Shown here piece by piece: positions 55,813 to 64,000 of a stretch of 64,000 nt of DNA. The stretch is from Pseudovibrio sp. M1P-2-3 (GTDB taxonomy: Bacteria; Pseudomonadota; Alphaproteobacteria; Rhizobiales; Stappiaceae): positions 3,431,001 to 3,495,000 of the forward strand of contig NZ_JARRCW010000001.1 in the NCBI RefSeq assembly GCF_031501865.1. The letters are read 5' to 3'. The translations under genes were made by a program, and so were the position numbers. Numbering within the stretch: the first letter of the stretch is position 1; each line of letters begins with the position of its first letter. The notes under the pieces are model-generated. The model was not told where the DNA came from, made no database searches, and worked only from the letters and a program-made list of their open reading frames with translations.

Positions 55813-57149
55813 TGAAAAAAAATAGCTTATTTCCGTTAGTCTATGCTCAGGCAATTTGCACCTGCGTACTCGCCTTACTTCTGTTCCCGGTCGCTTTCTT
55901 GCAAACCGCCAAGGCCTTCGAGATTCAAGAGGTCACCAGTAAGAGCGGCATCAAGGCCTGGTTGGTGGAAAACTACAGCGTGCCCATTATTGCCATGGAG
56001 TTTTCTTTTCAAGGCGGCAGCACTCAAGATCCAAAAGAACAACTGGGTTTAACCAACCTCCTTTCGTACACACTGGATGAAGGTGCAGGTGACTTGAATT
56101 CCCAGCAATATCAACTCGCATTGGAAGACCTGACCATGTCTGTGGGCTTTAGAGCGGGGAAAGACCGGTTTTACGGTTCCATGCGCACTCTTCAGCCCAA
56201 TTTAACAGAGGCAGTAGAAATGTTGAGGCTCGCAATCAATGAGCCACGTTTTGACCCGGAACCCGTTGAGAAAATCAAATCTCAAATCATCACTGGCATT
56301 AGACGCGCCCAAAAACAACCGGACGCCATTGCCGCCCGAGCACTGAGCCAAATGCTCTTCCCCAATCATCCTTACGGCCAAACGAGCTTGGGAACCGAGG
56401 CGAGCGTCTCTACGCTGACAAGCCAGAACCTGCGGGATTTGAAAGCTAAACTTTTTGCTAGGCAAGCTCTGAATATCGGCGTGGTGGGCGCAATCAATGC
56501 CGAGCAACTGGCGGAGGCTCTGGACAAAGTCTTTTCCAAACTCCCTGAGAAGGCACTGCTTCAAACAATACCTGACATCATTCCTGTTGAAGGGGAGAAG
56601 CAAGAGATCGCCTTCAAAGCTCCTCAATCTACTATCCAGTTTGCCCTACCAGGTCTGGAACGCACTGACCCTACCTTTATTCCAGCCTATGTGATGAACC
56701 ATATTTTAGGGGGTGGCTCCTTCACTTCTTGGCTGTATGAGGAGGTTCGCGAGGAGCGTGGCCTTGTGTATTCCATCGGCACCTACCTCGTGCCCTATGA
56801 GCACTCAGCCCTCCTCATGGGAGCTACCGGTACGCGCAGTGAGAATACAGAAAAAGCCCTTGCTATTATTGAAGAGCAATTGGCACGCATGGGAACTGAC
56901 GGTCCTACAGAAGAAGAACTCCAGAAAGCAAAAGGCTATATCACAGGGTCCTATGCCCTGAACTTTGACAGTTCCGGTGCAATCGCCCTTCAACTTGTCG
57001 GCATTCAAAACGCAGATCTGGGTATCGATTATATTAGTGAACGCAATGACAAGGTGAATGCGGTCACCTTGGATCAAGTTCGCTCAGTGGCATCTGAACT
57101 CTTGAAAGATAAAAAACCTTCAATAGTAGTTGTCGGACCGATCAACTAG
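55812..57149 (+). CDS. secreted M16 family protein, non-catalytic partner
   Basis: A 445-residue M16 protein with a signal peptide (to about residue 35). At the zinc motif it reads NLLSY (82-86) instead of HXXEH, so all three key residues are lost and it should not hydrolyse peptides. The rest of the fold is kept (GLERTDPTFIPAYVMNHILGG and EEVREERGLVYSI, given in part). Its ATG shares one base with the stop of the active peptidase (TAATG), which fits a stable heterodimer. A long hairpin follows at 57168-57211. Confidence 0.93.
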   Translation: MKKNSLFPLVYAQAICTCVLALLLFPVAFLQTAKAFEIQEVTSKSGIKAWLVENYSVPIIAMEFSFQGGSTQDPKEQLGLTNLLSYTLDEGAGDLNSQQYQLALEDLTMSVGFRAGKDRFYGSMRTLQPNLTEAVEMLRLAINEPRFDPEPVEKIKSQIITGIRRAQKQPDAIAARALSQMLFPNHPYGQTSLGTEASVSTLTSQNLRDLKAKLFARQALNIGVVGAINAEQLAEALDKVFSKLPEKALLQTIPDIIPVEGEKQEIAFKAPQSTIQFALPGLERTDPTFIPAYVMNHILGGGSFTSWLYEEVREERGLVYSIGTYLVPYEHSALLMGATGTRSENTEKALAIIEEQLARMGTDGPTEEELQKAKGYITGSYALNFDSSGAIALQLVGIQNADLGIDYISERNDKVNAVTLDQVRSVASELLKDKKPSIVVVGPIN

Positions 57150-57167
57150 ACAAGCTCTCGACGACCG

Positions 57168-57211
57168 GCTCCGATAGGAAGGCTCCTATATGAGAGGCCT
57201 CCTATTGGAGC
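57168..57211 (+). terminator. long imperfect hairpin after the M16 pair
   Basis: GCTCCGATAGGAAGGC pairs with GCCTCCTATTGGAGC, 15 pairs with one bulge and one G-T, around a 13-base loop. It lies 18 bases after the stop and has no T run, so it may be a stability element or a Rho-linked end. Confidence 0.5.
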
Positions 57212-57404
57212 AATATCGCCCCTAGGTAGAAACTGCAGAAATTGGTCTTCGCATTTTTTCAAAACCCCCTACTCCATATGCCATAGTGATTTGAAACTAT
57301 AGATTAATCCAAACTGCGAGCTTTTATTGTCCTCTAAAACTTAAAAGAGTATACCTTTAAAAATGGCAATGAAGAATCACGACTAATTTATCGCGGGGAA
57401 TGTC

Positions 57405-57986
57405 ATGGAAGAACAAAAGGTTGCTCTGAAAAAGCTAAGGAAATTCACCGCCTTTACAGCATTTTTCCTGTTTGCCAGTCCAGCGATCTCTTATGCTGAG
57501 CAACCTTCATCTCTCCCCATCTCTAGTGGGCTGCAAAAAGCCTACACCGCCTATGAAAATGCATGGACCAACGCCCCTTTAGGGTTCTCTGCTGCCAAGT
57601 TCATCAAATCTCCAGCTAAAGCCTACGGTATCTATGAGGACCGAGAGCACTCCACTTACCATAATGGCGAGAAGATTATTGTTTATGCCCAGCCAGTTGC
57701 CTACAAATTCCAAGAGGAAAACGGTCAGTATTCACTCAAGCTCAACGTAGACTTTGAGGTTCGAAACAAATCCGGCCAAATCATCACATCCAATGAAAAT
57801 ACAGCATCCTTCAAACACTCCGCCTCTGAGAAGTTTTATGAATATCAAACCAGTCTGAGTTTCTCCCTTGAGGGCTTTCACGAGGGAGACTATCTTCTTT
57901 TTGTTCGTATGAATGACCTTGTTTCAGGGGATCAGGGCGATTTCGAGCTCCCCTTTTCCATTGTCCCGGCAGCTATTCATGAGTAG
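57405..57986 (+). CDS. secreted protein of unknown function
   Basis: A 193-residue protein with a clear signal peptide (cleavage after SYA near residue 31). I do not recognise the family. The mature part is rich in beta-strand-like sequence (KIIVYAQPVAYKFQ, YSLKLNVDFEVRNKSG, FYEYQTSLSFSLEGF, DYLLFVRMNDLVSG) with no cysteines, suggesting a single beta-sandwich domain in the periplasm. It stands alone, with 250-base and 320-base gaps on either side, between the M16 pair and groESL. Confidence 0.75.
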   Translation: MEEQKVALKKLRKFTAFTAFFLFASPAISYAEQPSSLPISSGLQKAYTAYENAWTNAPLGFSAAKFIKSPAKAYGIYEDREHSTYHNGEKIIVYAQPVAYKFQEENGQYSLKLNVDFEVRNKSGQIITSNENTASFKHSASEKFYEYQTSLSFSLEGFHEGDYLLFVRMNDLVSGDQGDFELPFSIVPAAIHE

Positions 57987-58148
57987 CAGAATCACCCTAA
58001 AACGGCCTCGGGATCTAGACTAAATTTACCCAGCGCCCCTGCACTCAATCTTACTTATAATTAGTTATATTTGGCATAATCCCCCCTTCAACTCGCCTAT
58101 CCTTCCTCTGAAATCTCTAGGGATTTAACTTTTTTTACTGGCAGTTCC
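57987..58148. other. left part of the 322-base gap before groES
   Basis: No gene seen. It precedes the groESL promoter and CIRCE element described separately. Confidence 0.4.
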
Positions 58149-58177
58149 TTGACAGTTTCATATACCGAAACTACATC
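58149..58177 (+). promoter_or_regulatory. probable groESL promoter
   Basis: TTGACA (58149-58154) is a perfect -35 hexamer; 17 bases on stands TACATC, a weak -10. The start would fall near 58184, just before the CIRCE element, which is the usual place for HrcA control. Confidence 0.5.
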
Positions 58178-58188
58178 AGTTGCGGTCA

Positions 58189-58215
58189 TTGGCACTCTGC
58201 CTTTGGGAGTGCTAA
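58189..58215 (+). promoter_or_regulatory. CIRCE element (HrcA operator) of groESL
   Basis: TTGGCACTC-N9-GAGTGCTAA matches the CIRCE consensus TTAGCACTC-N9-GAGTGCTAA with a single change in the left arm and the right spacer length. It lies 94 bases upstream of groES. HrcA binds CIRCE and represses chaperonin genes until heat or unfolded protein titrates GroEL. The hrcA gene is not in the window. Confidence 0.9.
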
Positions 58216-58308
58216 TGACTGTGGAGTTCGCTTCACAACTCTCAAAGTTTTAACCATTGAGCTCGGCTGCTGCCTATGAGGGGCGCCACGCATGAGAGGA
58301 TAGCAAAT

Positions 58309-58596
58309 ATGGGTTTTCGTCCGCTACACGACCGCGTAGTCGTTCGCCGCATTGAGTCCGAAGCAAAAACTGCTGGTGGCATCATCATTCCAGATACTGC
58401 ACAGGAAAAGCCACAGGAAGGCGAAATCATCGCTGTTGGTACAGGTGCACGTAAAGACAACGGTGAAATCGTTGCTCTCGACGTCAAAGCTGGTGACCGT
58501 GTTCTGTTCGGGAAATGGTCCGGCACTGAAGTTAAGATCGACGGTGAAGACCTGTTGATCATGAAGGAATCCGACATCATGGGTATCCTGGCTTAA
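58309..58596 (+). CDS. groES: co-chaperonin GroES
   Basis: The 95-residue lid of the GroEL chamber, from ATG 58309 with AGAGGA eight bases upstream; an upstream start would add 11 atypical residues. [14 protein letters not shown] and the mobile loop [16 protein letters not shown] are typical, as is the end [15 protein letters not shown]. It is the first gene of groESL under a CIRCE element; groEL follows after 58 bases. Confidence 0.98.
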   Translation: MGFRPLHDRVVVRRIESEAKTAGGIIIPDTAQEKPQEGEIIAVGTGARKDNGEIVALDVKAGDRVLFGKWSGTEVKIDGEDLLIMKESDIMGILA

Positions 58597-58645
58597 TTGC
58601 AGCCAAGACGCACACGATCCCTTCAATCTACAAGTATCAAAGTGA

Positions 58646-60307
<1,662 letters not shown>

Positions 60308-60337
60308 GCCACGCTTCCAAACGCTTTTAATCAATCT

Positions 60338-60362
60338 GGGCACCTTTCGGGGTGCCCTTTTT
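60338..60362 (+). terminator. intrinsic terminator of groESL
   Basis: GGGCACC and GGTGCCC form a seven-pair stem with a six-base loop, followed by TTTTT. Confidence 0.92.
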
Positions 60363-60498
60363 GTTTGCGGCAGCTGCCTTTTTCTGGAAATTCTGTAGTT
60401 TGGAGCGGGTATCACAATTTCCTTGAACCCATTTGCGATTTGCTATCCAATTCCGTAGATCTCTTTAAATAAAATTTAGAATGCTTGGGGCACACTTC

Positions 60499-61152
60499 AT
60501 GGAAAAATCGGCATTAGTTTTAGGCTCATCAGGTTTGATCGGTTCCAGCCTGCTCTCCCAATTACTCGAGAATGACCGCTATAGTTCCGTATCCGCCTTG
60601 GTACGCAGTGAGATACCTTTAAAGCACCCTAAGCTCAAACAGCATGTGGTCGACTTCTCAAACCCCGCTACATTGTCCTCCCTCGTAAGAGCTGATGATG
60701 TTTTTTGTTGTTTGGGAACCACTCAAAAGACAGCAGGATCAAAGGAAGCTTTCTATGCGGTCGACTTTACTCTCATTCACGAACTGGCAAAGCTCGCGAA
60801 GGCCAGTAGCGCTGAGCACTTTTTGCTGATTTCCTCAATTGGGGCCAACCCAAAGTCTTCAAGCCTCTACTTGAAAACAAAGGGGCAGCTGGAGCAGGCT
60901 ATAACTGATCTGAAATTTTCAAAGCTGAGTATATTCAGACCTTCCCTCTTGCTTGGGGAGCGCAAAGAATTTCGCTTCAAGGAAACACTCTCCGCAGCCG
61001 TTTTGGGCCCGCTGGAAATATTCATGCAAGGTCCATTGCGCAATTACCGGCCCATCACTGCGAGGCAAGTTGCCAAAGCAATGCAAACCGCTGCCAATAA
61101 CGGAGTCGGCAAAAACACACTTTACTTGTCCAGCGAGATTGCAAGAATGTAA
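60499..61152 (+). CDS. atypical short-chain dehydrogenase, HTATIP2/TIP30-like
   Basis: About 217 residues from ATG 60499 (GGGG nine bases upstream); an ATG at 60481 would add six residues. The N-terminus ALVLGSSGLIGSSLLSQLL is an NAD(P)-binding GxxGxxG-type Rossmann motif, followed by VFCCLGTTQKTAGSKEAF and LLISSIGANPKSSSLYLKTKG (cited in part) with the YxxxK catalytic pattern, as in TIP30/YbjT-like proteins. Cytoplasmic. Substrate unknown. It stands alone after groEL and converges with the orphan gene that follows. Confidence 0.85.
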   Translation: MEKSALVLGSSGLIGSSLLSQLLENDRYSSVSALVRSEIPLKHPKLKQHVVDFSNPATLSSLVRADDVFCCLGTTQKTAGSKEAFYAVDFTLIHELAKLAKASSAEHFLLISSIGANPKSSSLYLKTKGQLEQAITDLKFSKLSIFRPSLLLGERKEFRFKETLSAAVLGPLEIFMQGPLRNYRPITARQVAKAMQTAANNGVGKNTLYLSSEIARM

Positions 61153-61164
61153 GTACAGTCGGGT

Positions 61165-62184
61165 TTACGAATTTACGAAGCCACCGATCATGTTGCATAT
61201 CATAGAGCGTTGAAGCGCCTTTACTGTGTTGCTGTTGGCCCTTGGCGCATACTCTGGGTAGTAGTAGAGCATAAACTCTGAAATCAGCTGAGCCCCCGGC
61301 AGGATTTCATTTTGGTCAATTGCTGTCGCATTGGATGCTATATTGTAGAACTGGCGATAAAGGCCAAGTCTATGGAGATTGGCCCAAAAGGTGGTACCAT
61401 TAATCCCGTGGTTTCCACCCGGATCATTTTGCCCTTCATAATAAGCCTTTAAGTGATTGGGATCTATCAAGTTATGTCCAGTATGAAATCCTTGGGTATA
61501 TTTTGTCTGGGGGACAAGGTTGAGACTGGCTCGAAAGTTCCCATCATACCCCTTCGCGGTATTAACGTCGTTGGCTTGTATCGAAAAATCCATTAGGCAC
61601 ATTGGTCTATAAAGGCTATTAACGCTTGAACCACCAAAGTAATTAGATTCCCAACCAGTGCGCAGATACGCCCAAAAAGTACCGCTTAATTCTCCTGAGG
61701 TGATGTAAACTACTCGAGTATTGCCGGTCACATTTTTGGCTGCATTTGCATTTTTCAGCTCATCCGTTGACATCTTGGTTGAAGACGTCTGCAAGTCAGC
61801 CATTGAATAATTTATGTCTTGCTGATCAACGCCCAACTTTGAAAAGACATAGTATTTTGACTCATAAATTCTGCCCGTCACATTTTGGAGGTTATATGTC
61901 AGCGCTTCTCTAGGATCATTCATTGAAAGGCCAGCAACCGCAAAGTAGAGCCGTGTTTCGGCGTTACCTGAGCAAAACCCATACTTATGCAAAGGGCGCA
62001 GACGTACAGATGTATGCCCCGTTGTTGGTAGAGTGGAATAGTAGATGCTTGGAAACTGATTGGGCTTTAAATCCAGCCCATAGCGGTAGCCGGTAGACGA
62101 AGCATCATTTTCCAGTCGAATTGTTCCAAACCCAATATTTCCTACTTGAATAATTCGTAGTTCCGCATTGTTTTGCACCGCCAT
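61165..62184 (-). CDS. unrecognised 339-residue protein
   Basis: The frame is open for 1,020 bases from ATG 62184, which has GGAGG five bases upstream, so it is a real gene. I do not recognise the family. No signal peptide or membrane helix. It is rich in Tyr, Asn, Ser and Gly and looks beta-rich in the first third (RIIQVGNIGFGTIRLEN, TRLYFAVAGLS), with a helical C-terminus (AQLISEFMLYYYPEYAP, NTVKALQRSMICNMIGG). Three cysteines are scattered. It is divergent from the periplasmic msrA and converges with the dehydrogenase. Possibly acquired; it is unlike the core genes around it. Confidence 0.75.
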   Translation of the reverse strand: MAVQNNAELRIIQVGNIGFGTIRLENDASSTGYRYGLDLKPNQFPSIYYSTLPTTGHTSVRLRPLHKYGFCSGNAETRLYFAVAGLSMNDPREALTYNLQNVTGRIYESKYYVFSKLGVDQQDINYSMADLQTSSTKMSTDELKNANAAKNVTGNTRVVYITSGELSGTFWAYLRTGWESNYFGGSSVNSLYRPMCLMDFSIQANDVNTAKGYDGNFRASLNLVPQTKYTQGFHTGHNLIDPNHLKAYYEGQNDPGGNHGINGTTFWANLHRLGLYRQFYNIASNATAIDQNEILPGAQLISEFMLYYYPEYAPRANSNTVKALQRSMICNMIGGFVNS

Positions 62185-62382
62185 CGTCGCCTCCATTTAA
62201 AAGAATATGGGTGCCGCGAACGGGCTCCCTCCTTCAACCAACAGGACGAAGCCAAAAAGCATTTGTGAAACGGGACCAACACACAGCTAACGTAAAAGTG
62301 ATCATCTGTGAGCATACAGAGATTTGAAACTGTTTAGAGTATCAATAGCTTACACAACCAATAATTCACTGGATCTAATAAA
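62185..62382. other. divergent gap between the orphan and msrA
   Basis: A 198-base stretch without a gene. It must hold the promoters of both genes. ATCTGT...ACAGAGAT (about 62311-62330) is a partial palindrome and could be a binding site for the LysR regulator encoded beyond msrA. Confidence 0.3.
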
Positions 62383-63003
62383 TTGCAACACGCTTCCAAA
62401 TACATCTTCTCCAGTTTACTCCTCACGGCTCTTCTAACGGGTCCTCAGGCAACAGCAGCTCCAGCCCAAACAGCCATTTTTGCTGGCGGGTGCTTTTGGT
62501 GTGTTGAATCTGACTTTGACAAGATCCCGGGTGTTCTTTCCACTAAGTCCGGTTACATTGGTGGCACCGTCAAAAACCCGAGTTACAAGCAGGTCTCGGC
62601 TGGAGGAACAGGCCACAAAGAAGCGGTTGAAATCAAATTCGACCCCGATAAAGTTTCCTACAACGAGCTCTTGGAAGTTTATTGGCACAGTGTAGACCCA
62701 ACGGACGCAGGCGGACAGTTCTGCGATCGAGGAGAAAGCTATACAACAGCAGTTTTCACAACAACGCCCCAACAGTTTCAAGAGGCCAAAGCCTCAAAAC
62801 TAGCCATTGAAAAGGAACGTAACTTAAAGACCCCCGTCGTAACCCCTATTACTCAAGCCCCTACATTTTATGCAGCTGAAGACTATCATCAGGATTTCTA
62901 CAAAAAGAACCCGCTCAAATATAAATTCTACAGATATCGCTGTGGACGGGATGCCCGTGTAAATGCGGTTTGGGGAGATGAAGCCTACAAAGGAATCAAG
63001 TAG
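62383..63003 (+). CDS. msrA: secreted peptide methionine sulfoxide reductase MsrA
   Basis: MsrA reduces methionine-S-sulfoxide in proteins. It has 206 residues from a TTG start; no ATG is available and a signal peptide (YIFSSLLLTALLTG, ending TAA-AP) begins at once, so this copy acts in the periplasm. The catalytic cysteine is C37 in AGGCFWCVESDFDK; GYIGG and GHKEAVEI follow; a later cysteine in YRCGRDAR could resolve the disulfide. Its last eight bases overlap the end of the convergent LysR gene. Confidence 0.95.
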   Translation: MQHASKYIFSSLLLTALLTGPQATAAPAQTAIFAGGCFWCVESDFDKIPGVLSTKSGYIGGTVKNPSYKQVSAGGTGHKEAVEIKFDPDKVSYNELLEVYWHSVDPTDAGGQFCDRGESYTTAVFTTTPQQFQEAKASKLAIEKERNLKTPVVTPITQAPTFYAAEDYHQDFYKKNPLKYKFYRYRCGRDARVNAVWGDEAYKGIK

Positions 63004-63892
63004 TCCCAGTACTCTCGGATTTCAAGAAATCCAGAAAGGCCCTCACTTTGGGAGCGAGAAACCGCTTTTCAAGATAGAGGGCATATACCGCACTCTCGTC
63101 ATATTGATAGGGCGTAAAACTATTGTCCTTCAGAACAGCTTGCAGGCGCCCTCTCGCCAAATCATCACCAATGACCCAAGTAGGCAACATAGTCAGGCCA
63201 GCTCCATTAAGGGCCATTTGGTGCACAGCAGCAACCGTATTCAGTTTTATTCTTCCCCTGACCTTGATCTGCCTCTCTCTGCCCCCAAGAACACGCAGGT
63301 AGGTCCACTTAGCGGCACAGAATTTTATAAATTGCCTCTCCTCCAGTTCATCCAGTGAATGAACCATCCCGTTTTTCTTAAAGTACTCGGGGCTACCGAC
63401 AATCCGGTACTGGTTTTGATGGATCTTCGTAGCGATCAAATCGGAGTCTTCGAGGTGGCCGATGCGAATGGACAGATCAATTCCTCCCTCTCCCAAATCT
63501 ATTCGCTGATCATCGAAGTCTACGTTCACCGTAACCTGCGGGTAGAGGTCCAAAAACTTACCAAGACGCGGAGCAAGCCAATACTCACCAAAAGCCCGTG
63601 TCACACTGAGTTTCAACTCTCCGGAGGGCAGTGCTTGCAAACCGTTAATTGCCTCGTGGGCATGGCGTTCCTCTTGCAATATACGCTTGGCGTGGGGAAG
63701 AAAAACAGAGCCTGCTTCAGTCAAGGTTATCCGTTTACGCGACCTGTTGAATAGCCGTGCCCCCATTTCATCTTCCAATGAGGATATATGGCGAGCAACG
63801 GAGGAAACCTGCGTATTCAGGCGCATAGCCACAGCGGAGAAACTCTCCTGCTCAGCGGTGTGAACAAAGCAGATAAGGCGAACTGACTTCAT
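62996..63892 (-). CDS. LysR family transcriptional regulator
   Basis: A 298-residue LysR protein. The winged helix-turn-helix (about 1-60) reads FVHTAEQESFSAVAMRLNTQ then SSVARHISSLEDEMGARLFNR, and the C-terminal substrate domain (about 90-290) contains VNVDFDDQRIDLGEGGIDLSIR (cited in part), a pattern common in the CrgA/DmlR-like group. The 3' end overlaps msrA by eight bases tail to tail. The target genes and the inducer cannot be told; msrA and the orphan gene are candidates only by position. Confidence 0.93.
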   Translation of the reverse strand: MKSVRLICFVHTAEQESFSAVAMRLNTQVSSVARHISSLEDEMGARLFNRSRKRITLTEAGSVFLPHAKRILQEERHAHEAINGLQALPSGELKLSVTRAFGEYWLAPRLGKFLDLYPQVTVNVDFDDQRIDLGEGGIDLSIRIGHLEDSDLIATKIHQNQYRIVGSPEYFKKNGMVHSLDELEERQFIKFCAAKWTYLRVLGGRERQIKVRGRIKLNTVAAVHQMALNGAGLTMLPTWVIGDDLARGRLQAVLKDNSFTPYQYDESAVYALYLEKRFLAPKVRAFLDFLKSESTGTT

Positions 63893-64000
63893 ATTCTCTC
63901 TTTTGCAGTTATTGCAAAATATTCTTACATTTTTGAGTATAGATATTCAACTTTGCAAGTTCCATAGTACTAACAGAATTTCTAAGGAGAGCTTATTTTT
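63893..64000. other. right-edge gap upstream of the LysR gene
   Basis: 108 bases of AT-rich sequence with no gene seen; presumably the LysR promoter and the upstream region of the next gene beyond the window. Confidence 0.3.

Overview
The window reads as a chromosome segment of an alphaproteobacterium of the order Hyphomicrobiales (Rhizobiales), most likely a marine Stappiaceae relative of Pseudovibrio/Labrenzia. The basis is gene order and family content rather than a database match: a coxB-coxA-ctaB-coxF-ctaG-coxC operon, a pmbA-cysQ-DUF4170-acyltransferase-waaA-lpxK block next to a DUF2093 gene, ribF-ileS-lspA followed by two M16 peptidases, an IalB protein and a Porin_2 (Omp2-type) porin. 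G+C looks moderate for the class. Nearly all the DNA is core chromosome. I see no rRNA, tRNA, CRISPR, prophage or insertion sequence.

Layout. 1-1.5 kb: end of thrB, rnhA and a lipid-kinase-like gene. 1.6-8.0 kb (minus): thrC, an M16 peptidase, a GNAT acetyltransferase and a membrane c-di-GMP protein with a degenerate GGDEF site. 8.1-10.4 kb: yqgE divergent from a DsbD-N-like protein and a Prx5 peroxiredoxin. 10.6-17.3 kb (minus): SURF1 and the aa3-type cytochrome c oxidase operon, preceded by a region with a RegA/PrrA-like palindrome and an exact FNR/FixK-type box. 17.8-24.4 kb (plus): ialB, tldD, a KefB/C antiporter, a MerR regulator, a MATE exporter and DUF2093. 24.4-31.3 kb (minus): lipid A/Kdo genes, cysQ, pmbA and ubiA.

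31.5-37.5 kb (plus): purD, then a tight patatin-fdhD-YdeP oxidoreductase-small winged-helix operon with a tandem-repeat candidate operator. 37.5-39.2 kb (minus): a short SbmA/BacA-like transporter and tadA. 39.4-43.3 kb (plus): a pseudouridine synthase with a long charged tail, rsmD and a porin. 43.4-48.3 kb: mutL, a HAD hydrolase, cheZ and a cheY-like gene, and a MaoC-type hydratase. 48.4-57.2 kb (plus): ribF, ileS, lspA, a lipoprotein and a catalytic/non-catalytic M16 pair. 57.4-64 kb: a secreted unknown, groESL with a CIRCE element, a TIP30-like dehydrogenase, an unrecognised 339-residue protein, a periplasmic msrA and a LysR regulator.

I found no clear new defence or mobile system. The best leads are the redox control region of the cox operon, the orphan at 61.2-62.2 kb, the YdeP-associated small winged-helix protein with its repeat operator, the CheZ with two FliM-like tail motifs, the short SbmA-like protein, and several structured intergenic elements, including a possible sRNA after purD and a long hairpin before ileS.
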